Positions 38,313-47,854 of a DNA stretch of 64,000 nucleotides are shown here, piece after piece. The position numbers were made by a program, and so were the translations under genes. This DNA comes from Hyphomicrobiales bacterium (GTDB lineage: Bacteria; Pseudomonadota; Alphaproteobacteria; Rhizobiales; Rhizobiaceae): positions 12,369 through 76,368 of the forward strand of contig UCJU01000017.1 in assembly GCA_900472925.1 (NCBI GenBank), in the 5' to 3' direction. The stretch's first letter is position 1. The number at the start of each line of letters is the position of its first letter. The notes beneath the pieces are model-generated. The model had not been told where the DNA came from, did not search any database, and saw only the letters and a program-made list of their open reading frames with translations.

Positions 38313-38413
38313 GTGTCCGTTTCCTTATTCTTGAAGAAAGTGGGCGGTGTTTACCCGCCCGATGGCCCGAAAACAAGGGGGATGGCTGGATTTGCGCAAC
38401 AGGCTGTCACATT

Positions 38414-39106
38414 TCACGCCGCTGTCACACTGCGCCCGCGTGCGCCATGCAGATCGAGGCAGCGGTCGAACCAGCCACGCACAGGATCGTTCTGGCCGAA
38501 AAGATCGACGCCGGAGGCGATGCGGGCCCATTGCAGAGCGCCAAAAACGATATAGTCGGCAAACAACGGGCCATCCCCGCCGATGAATGGCTGAATGTTC
38601 AACATGCGGCGGATCGGCTCGAGCTTTGCCGGAAACGCTGCAATTTCCGCATCACGATGAGCAATCACCTCTTCCAGTGTTCGCCCCAGCGCCTTGGTGC
38701 GGCTTTCACGAAAATACGTCCGGTCCGTTTCATCAAGCATGTCGTGAATATCGAGAACAGCGATCTTGACGATGGCCGGATGCAGTTGGGTCTGCGACCA
38801 GTTTTCGACGAAACGGGACAGCGCTTTGCCACCCTCCCCGTTGAACAGCGACGGCGCATCCGGATAGGCGTCATCCAGATAAAGCGCGATATCGAAGCTG
38901 TCCTTTATCAGTCTATCGCCATCGCGAAGAACCGGTACCGTTTTGGAAAAGCCGTTTTCCACCCCCGGAATGGCGGTGAAGGCCAGCGGGCGTTCCTCGA
39001 ACTCCAAGCCCTTATGCGCCAGCGACAGGACCGTCTTCCAGCAGTGGGGCGAAAAGGGGCGAGCGTCATCACTGCCGCACAGCGAATAGAGGGTTCTTGA
39101 GGTCAT
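38414..39106 (-). CDS. glutathione S-transferase-like protein
   Basis: A 230-residue GST-fold protein. The N-terminal thioredoxin-like domain has DDARPFSPHCWKTVLSLAHKG and KTVPVLRDGDRLIKDSFDIALYLDD; the helical C-terminal domain covers about 90-230. ATG 39106 follows AAAGGACC; the frame runs on to 39304 but the first 66 codons show no homology. Substrate unknown. Divergent from the ABC-F gene. Confidence 0.85.
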   Translation of the reverse strand: MTSRTLYSLCGSDDARPFSPHCWKTVLSLAHKGLEFEERPLAFTAIPGVENGFSKTVPVLRDGDRLIKDSFDIALYLDDAYPDAPSLFNGEGGKALSRFVENWSQTQLHPAIVKIAVLDIHDMLDETDRTYFRESRTKALGRTLEEVIAHRDAEIAAFPAKLEPIRRMLNIQPFIGGDGPLFADYIVFGALQWARIASGVDLFGQNDPVRGWFDRCLDLHGARGRSVTAA

Positions 39107-39313
39107 GGTCGGTCCTTTCAAAACGTCTGGATGAGACGCATTCAAACAGGCGACACCGGCATAATCAAATGATGAAAACTGATGGGACGTATCAATCGCA
39201 GACCTTGATGGCGTTAACACGTCAACTCCTGTCCATGCCAGCAGCGCATAAACCGTTGAAACTGTGGCTTTCGCGCTCTTGCGTTCAGACATGAGTTCGG
39301 CCAAAACGGCGCC

Positions 39314-41197
39314 ATGATTACCATTTCAGACGTTTCCGCCCGTATTGCCGGGCGCTTGCTCCTTGATCACGCCAGTGTTTCGCTTCCAGCGGGCACGAAG
39401 GCTGGCCTCGTTGGCCGCAACGGCGCGGGCAAATCCACCCTTTTCCGCGTCATCACCGGTGACCTCGGTGCTGAAACCGGCGACGTCTTCATTCCCAAGA
39501 ACGCCCGCATGGGACAGGTGGCGCAGGAAGCACCGGCCACGGAAGAAAGTCTCATCGACATCGTGCTGGCTGCCGACAAGGAACGCGCCGCGCTGATGCT
39601 GGAATCCGAAACGGCGACGGATCCGGGCCGCATCGCCGATATCCAGATGCGCCTTGTCGATATCGACGCTCACTCCGCCGAAGCGCGCGCATCCAGCATT
39701 CTGGCCGGTCTCGGCTTCGATCAGGAAGCCCAGCTTCGTCCCGCCTCGTCCTTTTCGGGCGGCTGGCGCATGCGCGTGGCGCTGGCGTCGGTTCTGTTTG
39801 CGGAGCCGGACCTTCTTTTGCTGGACGAACCGACCAACTATCTCGACCTTGAAGGGACCCTGTGGCTGGAAGATTATATCCGCCGCTATCCCTACACCGT
39901 CATCATCATCAGCCATGACCGCGATCTCCTCAACAACGCGGTCAATGCCATCGTGCATCTGGACCAGAAGAAGCTGACCTTCTATCGCGGCGGCTATGAC
40001 CAGTTCGAGCGCCAGAAGGCCGAGGCCGACGAGTTGCAGACCAAGGCCAAGGTCAAGAACGATGCGGCCCGCAAGCACTTGCAGAGCTTCATCGATCGTT
40101 TCAAGGCCAAGGCCTCCAAGGCCAAGCAGGCGCAAAGCCGCGTCAAGGCGCTGGAGCGCATGGGGACTGTGTCTTCGGTCATCGAAGATCACGTCCAGCC
40201 GATCACCTTCCCGGAACCGGAAAAGCAGCCAGCCTCGCCCATCGTCGCCATCAATGGCGGAGCCGTCGGTTACGAGCCGGGCAAGCCGATCCTCAAGGGC
40301 CTCAACCTGCGCATCGACAATGATGATCGCATCGCCTTGCTGGGGTCCAACGGTAACGGCAAATCCACCTTCGCCAAATTCATCTCCGGCCGCCTGGCGC
40401 CTGAAAGCGGCGATCTGCGGCTGGCGCCATCCCTGAAGATCGGTTTCTTCGCGCAGCATCAGCTGGATGACCTCGTGCCGGAAGACAACCCGGTGGAGCA
40501 TGTGCGCAAGCTCATGCCGCAAGCACCGGAAGCCAAGGTCCGTGCCCGCGTGGCGCAGATGGGTCTGGCAACCGAAAAGATGGCGACGCCCGCCAAGGAT
40601 CTGTCCGGTGGCGAAAAGGCACGCCTGCTGATGGGTCTGGCCGCGTTCCACGCGCCGAACCTGCTGATCCTCGATGAGCCGACCAACCACCTGGACATCG
40701 ACAGCCGTCGCGCACTCATCGAAGCATTGAACGATTACAACGGCGCCGTCATCCTTATCTCGCATGATCGCCACCTGATCGAAGCCACCGTCGACCGCCT
40801 CTGGCTCGTCAACAACGGCACGGTGACGACATTCGAAGGCGATATGGATGAGTATCGCGACCTCATTGTATCCTCGGGTAAAAAAAAAGACGAAAAAATT
40901 GAAGTCGTAATAGACGGCGCTTCAAAAGCGGACCAGCGCAAGGCAAATGCGGAAAAGCGCGCCTCGCTGGCTCCGTTGCGCAAAAAAATCAACGAAGTTG
41001 AATCCTTGACGGCAAAGCTTGAGAAACTGATTCAGGCACTGGACAAGGAATTGGGCGACCCCACCCTTTACGAAAAGGCGCCCGCCAAGGCGGCGCTGAA
41101 GGTGAAGGAACGGGGTGAAGCCGCTGCCAAACTGGCCGATGCGGAAGAGCAGTGGCTGATGCTTTCCAGCGAATATGAAGAGGCGATGGCGGGCTAG
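39314..41197 (+). CDS. ABC-F family ATPase (Uup/YheS type)
   Basis: A 627-residue soluble protein with two ABC domains and no membrane segment. First domain: GRNGAGKST, FSGGWRMR, LLLDEPTNYLD. Second domain: GSNGNGKST, LSGGEKARLL, LILDEPTNHLD. The linker between them (about 235-290) is Lys/Arg/Gln-rich, and a charged coiled coil closes the C-terminus (about 545-627). ABC-F proteins act on ribosomes and modulate translation. A homopolymer AAAAAAAA at 40881-40888 lies inside the gene without breaking the frame. Confidence 0.92.
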   Translation: MITISDVSARIAGRLLLDHASVSLPAGTKAGLVGRNGAGKSTLFRVITGDLGAETGDVFIPKNARMGQVAQEAPATEESLIDIVLAADKERAALMLESETATDPGRIADIQMRLVDIDAHSAEARASSILAGLGFDQEAQLRPASSFSGGWRMRVALASVLFAEPDLLLLDEPTNYLDLEGTLWLEDYIRRYPYTVIIISHDRDLLNNAVNAIVHLDQKKLTFYRGGYDQFERQKAEADELQTKAKVKNDAARKHLQSFIDRFKAKASKAKQAQSRVKALERMGTVSSVIEDHVQPITFPEPEKQPASPIVAINGGAVGYEPGKPILKGLNLRIDNDDRIALLGSNGNGKSTFAKFISGRLAPESGDLRLAPSLKIGFFAQHQLDDLVPEDNPVEHVRKLMPQAPEAKVRARVAQMGLATEKMATPAKDLSGGEKARLLMGLAAFHAPNLLILDEPTNHLDIDSRRALIEALNDYNGAVILISHDRHLIEATVDRLWLVNNGTVTTFEGDMDEYRDLIVSSGKKKDEKIEVVIDGASKADQRKANAEKRASLAPLRKKINEVESLTAKLEKLIQALDKELGDPTLYEKAPAKAALKVKERGEAAAKLADAEEQWLMLSSEYEEAMAG

Positions 41198-41306
41198 TCC
41201 TGTCTCTTTGCCAAAGCGGAGTTTTCGTTTCGTCTTGGTAACCAGCCATTAACCATAATCGTAGAAATTCTCGGCAGTTTCATCCTGCATTTTTCCGAGA
41301 ATCACC

Positions 41307-42146
41307 ATGGTTTTCCGCCACCTTTCTGCTGCTGCCCTCATTGCGGCATGCCTTACCGGCTGCGCCGGAAAACCACAGCCCGAAGGCTCCCTGAAAACCG
41401 CATTTGCTGCCACCATGCCTGCTGCTCCATCGGTCAGCGGTGATGCCGTCGCACTTTCGCCGACGGCATGGATGCATCCTCGTAATCCGAAGGGTCTGGC
41501 CGGTCGCGATATCATGGTGTCCTCGCTGAAAGACATCGCGCTCGCCAACAAAGAAGTCGTGCTCAGCTTCGATGACGGCCCGGTTCCGGGCAAGACCGAG
41601 AGCATTCTGGCAACGCTGGATGAGTTCGGCGTCAAGGCTACGTTTCTCATGGTCGGAGAGATGGCGCAGGCGCATCCCGAAATCGCCCGAAAGGTCGTTG
41701 CCGATGGTCACAGCGTCGGCAGCCACACTTTCAGCCATCCCAATCTAAGGGCCATGTCGTTTGACCGCGCTCTGGCTGAGGTCTCCAAGGGAGCAAAAGC
41801 CGTTGCCAAGGCAACAGATACGGATGCGTCTTTCTTCCGCTTCCCCTATCTCGCCGATAACCATCGTTTGCGCGACATGATTTCGGATCGCGGCATGGTG
41901 ATCATGGATGTGCAGATCGATTCCAAAGACTATTTCAAGGATTCGCCTGCCGTCGTCGCCTCGCGCACTGTTGCCGCCCTTCGCCATCGCGGCAGCGGCA
42001 TCATCCTGATGCACGATATCCACCGGCGCACCGCCGCCATGCTGCCAGCCCTCCTCACGCAGCTGCGCGCGGAAGGTTATAAAGTCGTCCATCTCATCTA
42101 CAAGACACCGGCGCACAAGCCCTTGCTCGTCGCCTCGCTGAACTGA
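41307..42146 (+). CDS. polysaccharide deacetylase lipoprotein
   Basis: A 279-residue NodB-homology protein. The N-terminal lipobox LTGC (about residue 19) predicts a lipid anchor. The metal site is complete: SFDDGP (motif 1), GSHTFSHP (motif 2), RFPY (motif 3) and LMHDIH (motif 5). It should remove N- or O-acetyl groups from a cell-wall or surface glycan; the substrate is unknown. Confidence 0.9.
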   Translation: MVFRHLSAAALIAACLTGCAGKPQPEGSLKTAFAATMPAAPSVSGDAVALSPTAWMHPRNPKGLAGRDIMVSSLKDIALANKEVVLSFDDGPVPGKTESILATLDEFGVKATFLMVGEMAQAHPEIARKVVADGHSVGSHTFSHPNLRAMSFDRALAEVSKGAKAVAKATDTDASFFRFPYLADNHRLRDMISDRGMVIMDVQIDSKDYFKDSPAVVASRTVAALRHRGSGIILMHDIHRRTAAMLPALLTQLRAEGYKVVHLIYKTPAHKPLLVASLN

Positions 42147-42256
42147 CGAAAAGGAAAGCGCAAAGGCGGCTACCCTGCCCTTGCCCGCTCCGATGTTTCT
42201 GATAGAACTCGATAAAGTAATATTATTCGAGTGAAACATTCAGACGGGTTTTCTTC

Positions 42257-43183
42257 ATGTCAGCTACCAAGCTCGCCATCGTCGGCGTCGGCAAAATCGT
42301 TCGCGACCAGCACCTTCCAGCCATTGCCGCCAATCCGGATTTCGATCTGATTGCCACTGCCAGCCGCCATGGCACCGTGGATGGCGTGCCGTCCTATGGC
42401 ACCATCGAAGCGCTGCTGGACGCCGTGCCCGATGTGCAGGCCGTGTCGCTCTGCATGCCGCCGCAGTACCGATACAGCGCAGCATACGCAGCACTGAATG
42501 CAGGCAAGCACGTCTTCCTGGAAAAGCCGCCGGGTGCGACGCTGTCTGAAGTTCAGGATCTGGCACGTCTGGCCGATTCCAAGGGACTGTCGCTGTTTGC
42601 CAGCTGGCATTCGCGTTACGCGCCTGCCGTCGAAGCCGCAAAAAGCTTCCTCGCCTCCACCAAAATCAACAGCGTTCATGTCATCTGGAAAGAAGACGTG
42701 CGACACTGGCACCCGAACCAGGAGTGGATCTGGCAGGCGGGTGGTCTTGGCGTGTTCGATCCGGGCATCAACGCCCTGTCGATCATCACCCACATTCTGC
42801 CGCGTGCACTGTTCGTGACGAAGGCCACGCTGGAATTCCCTGAAAACCGCGATGCACCGATTGCCGCCGACATCCACTTCGCCGATGTCACGCAAATGCC
42901 TGTGCATGCCGAATTCGACTGGCGCCAGACGGGTAAGCAGAGTTGGGATATCGTGGCCGAAACAGATGCCGGTCAGATGGTTCTCTCCGAAGGCGGCGCG
43001 AAACTCTCCATCGCTGGCGAACAGAAGCTGTCCGAACCGGAGCGCGAATACCCTGCCCTCTACGAACGCTTCGCTGAAATTATCAAAGCGAAAACCTCCG
43101 ATGTCGATCTGGCCCCGCTGACGCATGTGGCCGACGCATTCCTGCTCGGTCGCCACACATTCGTGGATGCGTTCTTCGATTGA
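42257..43183 (+). CDS. Gfo/Idh/MocA-family sugar dehydrogenase
   Basis: A 308-residue NAD(P)-dependent oxidoreductase. The N-terminal Rossmann domain starts LAIVGVGKIVRDQHLPAI, with the family EKPPGATLSE motif; the C-terminal alpha/beta domain includes WIWQAGGLGVFDPGINALSII. It resembles D-galactose 1-dehydrogenases of the family, but the substrate is not certain. It converges on the GGDEF gene. Confidence 0.87.
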   Translation: MSATKLAIVGVGKIVRDQHLPAIAANPDFDLIATASRHGTVDGVPSYGTIEALLDAVPDVQAVSLCMPPQYRYSAAYAALNAGKHVFLEKPPGATLSEVQDLARLADSKGLSLFASWHSRYAPAVEAAKSFLASTKINSVHVIWKEDVRHWHPNQEWIWQAGGLGVFDPGINALSIITHILPRALFVTKATLEFPENRDAPIAADIHFADVTQMPVHAEFDWRQTGKQSWDIVAETDAGQMVLSEGGAKLSIAGEQKLSEPEREYPALYERFAEIIKAKTSDVDLAPLTHVADAFLLGRHTFVDAFFD

Positions 43184-43187
43184 TTGC

Positions 43188-44216
43188 TCAAATGGCGCGG
43201 CTGACGAAGCGGTCGCGCCCATCCTTCTTCGCCTGATAGAGTGCCTCATCCACACTCTGCAGCAACGACAGGCGATCCTTCCCTGCCTGTGGAGCAATCG
43301 CGCCGCCGATGCTGAGCGGGGCGCTGATCAGATGGCCATCGATGTCAAAAGGCTGGCGGAAGGCTTCCAGCAAACACTCTGCCAGCCTTGAAACGATGTG
43401 CGAACCGGCTGGTCGCGGAATGAACACCGCAAACTCGTCCCCACCCATGCGCACGGCAATGTCTTCGGACCGGATGACATCGCGAATGCGGCAGGCTGCC
43501 TCGTGTAGAACACGGTCGCCAACGCCGTGGCCCAACGTATCGTTGATCGCCTTGAAGCCATCCATATCCAGATAGAGCGCGCCGAATGTCTCGTTGGACT
43601 GCAAGGCGGCAAACATCTCCGAATCGACCAGACCGCTCAGCGCCTTGCGGTTATAAAAACCCGTCAGCGGATCGGTCATCGCCGCGTCGCGCAAGGCACG
43701 CTCGGCAAGGCTCATGGTGAAATTGGCATGCTGCAGGCGCAGGAGCGCGGAAGCCAGAACGGCAAAACGCTTGAGGCTATCCACCTCTGCTGGCGTCAAC
43801 GTCCGCGGCGCCGTGTCGAGAATACAGAATGCGCCCACCGTCAGCCCTGGCTCAAGCTCGATCGGTGCACCGGCGTAAAACCGGAACTTCGGTGCTCCCT
43901 CGACATAGGGAAAGCCGCGCAATTCCGGATGTAAACTCAGATCCGGCACGACAAGGACATCGTTGGAAAGAACCACCCGGGTGCAGATGGAGATATCACG
44001 GGCGCATTCGCTGACCTGAATACCAGCCTGATGCGCAATCCGCAGCCAGTCTTCATCCACAATATGGATGGCGGCACGCGCCATATCGAACACACCCTTC
44101 GCCAGTTCGGACAACGCAGCCAGTTCCGGGGTCGGGCCTGATCCAAGCGACATGATGGACCGGACAGCAAGAAGACGCTCTGTTTCGTTGACCGGCCACA
44201 GGGCGGATTGACCCAT
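43188..44216 (-). CDS. diguanylate cyclase with N-terminal GAF domain
   Basis: A 342-residue soluble protein. A GAF sensor domain (about 20-160; PIELEPGLTVGAFCILD) precedes a GGDEF domain (about 175-340) with DPLTGFYNRKAL and an intact active site MGGDEF. The inhibitory I-site RxxD is present exactly five residues before GGDEF (RSED-IAVRM-GGDEF), so product inhibition is expected. It should make cyclic di-GMP. ATG 44216 follows a strong GAGGAG; ATG 44249 is an alternative. Confidence 0.92.
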   Translation of the reverse strand: MGQSALWPVNETERLLAVRSIMSLGSGPTPELAALSELAKGVFDMARAAIHIVDEDWLRIAHQAGIQVSECARDISICTRVVLSNDVLVVPDLSLHPELRGFPYVEGAPKFRFYAGAPIELEPGLTVGAFCILDTAPRTLTPAEVDSLKRFAVLASALLRLQHANFTMSLAERALRDAAMTDPLTGFYNRKALSGLVDSEMFAALQSNETFGALYLDMDGFKAINDTLGHGVGDRVLHEAACRIRDVIRSEDIAVRMGGDEFAVFIPRPAGSHIVSRLAECLLEAFRQPFDIDGHLISAPLSIGGAIAPQAGKDRLSLLQSVDEALYQAKKDGRDRFVSRAI

Positions 44217-44364
44217 TTCATTCTCCTCGACTGTCGTGCAACGCTCCATTCTCCCGGTGTTGCATACAGCATTTTTGTTAACGCACTACATTAGACGGAC
44301 TAAATCCATAAGCAGCGCAAACTGCAACTCATGTTTTCGTTGCCCTTGGCACCATCCAAATGGA

Positions 44365-44389
44365 AATGGCCGGGGATGCCCCGGCCATT
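44365..44389 (-). terminator. hairpin after the nitrilase-family gene
   Basis: AATGGCCGGGG (44365-44375) and CCCCGGCCATT (44379-44389) are perfect 11-nt complements with a 3-nt loop, just beyond the nitrilase stop. The minus-strand tail is only moderately T-rich. Confidence 0.7.
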
Positions 44390-44398
44390 GATGGTCAC

Positions 44399-45388
44399 TT
44401 AAAAGACATTTCTGTCATCACTCCTCGGATCTCCCTCTATCTGATGAGGAGCATAGAGATCGCTCCGGGCCTTTCGCCGCCAGGGTCGCGCAAGACCTTC
44501 CGGATTGGTTTTGATGTCGGCGATGGCGATAGCAGGCAGACCGTCCGCAGGGCACTGCGCGGCCCACTGACCATCTGGCGCAGCGATGCCGGAGGGAACG
44601 GCCACGCTCTGCGGCGCAAGCGTGGCATAGCTGACCCAGTAGGTGTTGCTTGCGGCATGCCCCAGCACTTCAGCACCGAATGCCGGAGCATTAGAGGGAC
44701 TGTCACCTGCTGTGGAGAACAGGACACAATCGACATTGAGCTTCTCGTACTCGATAAATATTTCCGGATAGTGTGCTTCCATGCCCAGAGCGCAGCCAAA
44801 ACGAAGGCCATCCACGTCAAACGTGACAGCGTTTTTCCCAGGCGAATACATGAACGAGATTTTCGTGTTCGACAGCAGCCGCTCATCGTAGCGCGTTACC
44901 AAGGCCCCGCGATCCGAAATGACATACTGGCTGTTGTGCGGCCGATGCGGAGGCGTGAGCGGATGGACCGAACCGAATATCGTCCAAAGTCCAAGCTCCC
45001 TTGCAAGCGCTCGCGCTTCTTCCTGCTCCTCGCGCAGGGTACCCCACTCGAAGCGCGTCCAATCGGAAGGCCCGATCTGCCGGGGACCCGTTTCGGACAT
45101 GATCCGTTTATGCGGCCAGCAGGTTGTGCCCTCGGGGAAATGCAGGAGACGCGCACCGGCGCGATGGGCGTCACGCATGTGGCGGCGCATTTCCGAACCA
45201 CTGGCACGAAGCGCGGAAACGTCGCGGGGATCGTCGAACAAGGACGTTTGGGCTACGGCCATCCGTATGGAATGGCTCTTAGGCCCGTCGGGCAACTTGC
45301 GAATGTGTTGAAGAGCGGCGGTGTAGGATTCACCGGTTTTGGCGGCACGGGCACGCACGCGGCGTTTGAGATTTCCGTTTTCGGTCAT
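44399..45388 (-). CDS. nitrilase/carbon-nitrogen hydrolase family protein
   Basis: A 329-residue protein. A basic N-terminal stretch (KRRVRARAAKTGESYTAAL) is followed by the nitrilase fold. The catalytic Glu is in LLHFPEGTT (E86) and the nucleophile Cys in FGCALGMEAHYPE (C199). Where the family Lys is expected (YxK..L), the sequence is YDERLL, giving Glu169 (GAG, one transition from AAG). If the alignment holds, the Glu-Lys-Cys triad is incomplete and activity may be altered. ATG 45388 is preferred to 45439. Substrate unknown. Confidence 0.8.
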   Translation of the reverse strand: MTENGNLKRRVRARAAKTGESYTAALQHIRKLPDGPKSHSIRMAVAQTSLFDDPRDVSALRASGSEMRRHMRDAHRAGARLLHFPEGTTCWPHKRIMSETGPRQIGPSDWTRFEWGTLREEQEEARALARELGLWTIFGSVHPLTPPHRPHNSQYVISDRGALVTRYDERLLSNTKISFMYSPGKNAVTFDVDGLRFGCALGMEAHYPEIFIEYEKLNVDCVLFSTAGDSPSNAPAFGAEVLGHAASNTYWVSYATLAPQSVAVPSGIAAPDGQWAAQCPADGLPAIAIADIKTNPEGLARPWRRKARSDLYAPHQIEGDPRSDDRNVF

Positions 45389-45609
45389 TGTCTGGCCTTT
45401 CACGTCCCGGACGCAGCCCCCCAGCAACCCGCCCGACACGTTCGGACCAAGACAAGCGGCCAGAGACGAAAGTCCCTTTGCCTCCGTTGAAGACCTTGCT
45501 GGGGAAGATCAAGGAGGTTGGGCGCTGGCCACGCCGACTGAAGATTGGCCAGTGGGTTTTGATTCGTCAAGCCGGCGCGCAAACTGACCGAGCGTTGCGA
45601 CGTGGGAAC

Positions 45610-46059
45610 TCAAGCCTTCTTCTGCCAACGCCCTTCCGGTGATTGCTGCCAGTAGGTCAGCGTATGCCCCTCGCCTTTCAGCTTTTTCCACTGCGCCCGC
45701 GCGCCTTCCAGCTGCACGGCGTCATATCCGTCGAACATGAAGACGATGCGTTCATAGGCGTCGAGTGACGGAGGCTCGGCACCATCGACGATGAAACGGA
45801 CATTGGCTGCGTTGGCATTTTCGCCGGTTGTCGTCAGCAGCACAGGCTGCACAGCGGCGTTTTCACCCGCGTCCGTGCCGTGCGGCATGAAGCTGTCATC
45901 GCGAAACGTCCACAGATGCACGTCCAGCGCATCACGGCGTTCCTCTGCCGATGTCTGAACCGCGACCTTCCAGCCGCGTTCCAGAGATTTTTCCAGAAGC
46001 GGCGGCAGGGCGTCTTCCAGTTTCGATTCCGTCAAATGGTAAAACAGTATCTCTGTCAT
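45610..46059 (-). CDS. holC: DNA polymerase III chi subunit
   Basis: A 149-residue clamp-loader accessory protein that links the replisome to SSB. It starts MTEILFYHLTESKLEDALPPLLEKSLERGWK; the C-terminal QWKKLKGEGHTLTYWQQSPEGRWQKKA is typical. ATG 46059 is preferred; the frame is open to 46095, overlapping pepA. It is 32 nt downstream of pepA, a common pair. Confidence 0.92.
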   Translation of the reverse strand: MTEILFYHLTESKLEDALPPLLEKSLERGWKVAVQTSAEERRDALDVHLWTFRDDSFMPHGTDAGENAAVQPVLLTTTGENANAANVRFIVDGAEPPSLDAYERIVFMFDGYDAVQLEGARAQWKKLKGEGHTLTYWQQSPEGRWQKKA

Positions 46060-46091
46060 CGAAACGCCCGCACCCACGTCACCGTCAAGGC

Positions 46092-47582
46092 TCAATCCTC
46101 ATAGTGAGCACGAACGAGTTCATTCAGCAGCCGCACGCCATAGCCCGAGCCCCAGGACTGGTTGATCTCCGTCAGCGGCGACCCCATCGCGGTCCCGGCG
46201 ATATCCAGATGTGCCCAAGGCGTATCGCCCACGAAGCGCTTGAGGAACTGCGCGGCGGTGACGGAACCGGCCAGACGTCCGGAACTGTTCTTCATATCGG
46301 CGAATTTCGAGTCGATGATCTTGTCGTAATCCTTGCCCAGCGGCATGCGCCACAGCTTTTCCTGCGTCGTGTTGCCGGCACTCGTCAAACGCTCCGCCAA
46401 CTCGTCATCGTTGCAAAACAGGCCAGCCTGAAGATTGCCGAGCGCCACGGTGATGGCGCCGGTCAGTGTCGCCAGATTGATCATGAATTTCGGCTTGAAG
46501 CGGTCATTGGTGTACCAGAGCGCATCTGCCAGAACGAGGCGGCCTTCGGCATCGGTGTTGATGATTTCGATGGTCTGGCCGGACATGGAGGTGACAATGT
46601 CGCCGGGGCGCTGCGCATTGCCATCCGGCATGTTTTCCACAAGGCCGATAACACCGATGACGTTGGCTTTCGCTTTGCGCGCCGCCAGCGTGTGCATCAG
46701 ACCGGTCACGGCAGCAGCGCCGCCCATATCGCCCTTCATGTCTTCCATACCCGCACCGGGCTTCAGCGAAATACCACCGGTATCGAAAACCACGCCCTTG
46801 CCGACGAAGGCAATCGGCTCATCCTTTTTGGAGCCGCCCTTCCAGTGCATGATGGCCAGACGTGGCGGGCGAACAGAGCCCTGCGCAACGCCCAGAAGCG
46901 CGCCCATGCCAAGTTTCTTCATCTCTTTTTCGCCAAGGATTTCAACCTCGACGCCGAGTTTCTTCAACTCTTCGGCCTTCTCGGCAAATTCAACAGGACC
47001 CAGCACATTGGGTGGCAGGTTGACGAGATCGCGCGCCAGAATCACACCGTGCGCCTCGGCCTCGGCGGTCACGAATGCCTCCTTGGCCTCGGCATGCGCC
47101 GCCGTCACGATGGTAATCTCGACGTTTTTCGGTGTCTTGTCGTCGTCGGACTTCTTCTTTGTCTTGAAAGTGTCGAAGCTATAGGCGCGAAGCAGAAGGC
47201 CGAGGGCGAAGTCGGCGGCGGCCTTGCCATCGACGGCGATACCAAGCGCATCGAGATAGATGACGACCTTTTCTGCCTTCTTGACATTGGCGGCAGCCGT
47301 TCCGCCTGCGCGCAGCCAGTCATGGGCGGTCAGCTTGGCAGCTTTCCCAAGACCGATAACAGTGATTCGATCGGCGTTGGAGCCTTGCGGAGCCAGCACA
47401 TCCAGAACGCTCATCGACTTGGCGGTGAAGCCCGACACCTTGGCGGCCTTTGCCAGCACGCTCGAGGGATCGACCTGCGCCTGGCCGGCAGGTGCATTCT
47501 CGCCCGATGCCTGCAGCAAGATAGCGCTGGCATCTTCAAGCGTGGCGGAGCTGGCAAAAGATATATCGAATTTCGCGGACAT
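46092..47582 (-). CDS. pepA: leucyl aminopeptidase (cytosol aminopeptidase)
   Basis: A 496-residue M17 metallopeptidase that removes N-terminal residues from peptides. The metal and catalytic region has [28 protein letters not shown] and the signature [17 protein letters not shown] 47582 (MSAKFDISF) follows GAGCGAGAAC; ATG 47597 is an alternative. It is divergent from lptF and cotranscribed with holC. Confidence 0.95.
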   Translation of the reverse strand: MSAKFDISFASSATLEDASAILLQASGENAPAGQAQVDPSSVLAKAAKVSGFTAKSMSVLDVLAPQGSNADRITVIGLGKAAKLTAHDWLRAGGTAAANVKKAEKVVIYLDALGIAVDGKAAADFALGLLLRAYSFDTFKTKKKSDDDKTPKNVEITIVTAAHAEAKEAFVTAEAEAHGVILARDLVNLPPNVLGPVEFAEKAEELKKLGVEVEILGEKEMKKLGMGALLGVAQGSVRPPRLAIMHWKGGSKKDEPIAFVGKGVVFDTGGISLKPGAGMEDMKGDMGGAAAVTGLMHTLAARKAKANVIGVIGLVENMPDGNAQRPGDIVTSMSGQTIEIINTDAEGRLVLADALWYTNDRFKPKFMINLATLTGAITVALGNLQAGLFCNDDELAERLTSAGNTTQEKLWRMPLGKDYDKIIDSKFADMKNSSGRLAGSVTAAQFLKRFVGDTPWAHLDIAGTAMGSPLTEINQSWGSGYGVRLLNELVRAHYED

Positions 47583-47854
47583 GTTCTCGCTCATCACTCT
47601 ATTTCAGGATGCCGGGATCATCACGTTTTCCGTCCCCGGCGCAACCCTGCAATCGGTTTCAGGCGTGGCAATTTTATGAATCACCTGTGCCAACATCCAA
47701 AAACGGAGCACCAACAAAAAGACACAGGGTTAAGAAAAATTGCCGCACAAGACAGATTTGTGAGGGTCGCGGAGTCGCCATTCGCGATTGTTGCAGCTAG
47801 ATAGAAAAAGTTCCCGCGGGGGGAACGAAATGGAAATACCTCATCAAGGATCGA

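Noticed and set aside
39326..40774. 482-residue open frame antisense to the ABC-F gene
   Set aside because: It is the complement of a well-supported ABC ATPase gene. Long antisense frames are expected in GC-rich DNA, and its translation has no recognisable domain.
40881..40888. A8 tract in the ABC-F gene as a frameshift site or error
   Set aside because: The frame is continuous through it, and the linker and C-terminal coiled coil read normally on both sides.
45525..45552. CTGGCCA...TGGCCAG hairpin between holC and the nitrilase gene as a terminator
   Set aside because: The loop is 14 nt and no T tract follows on either strand.
45951..47804. 617-residue open frame antisense to pepA and holC
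   Set aside because: Both genes on the other strand are complete and recognised. The translation is Arg/Gly/His-rich, as in shadow frames.
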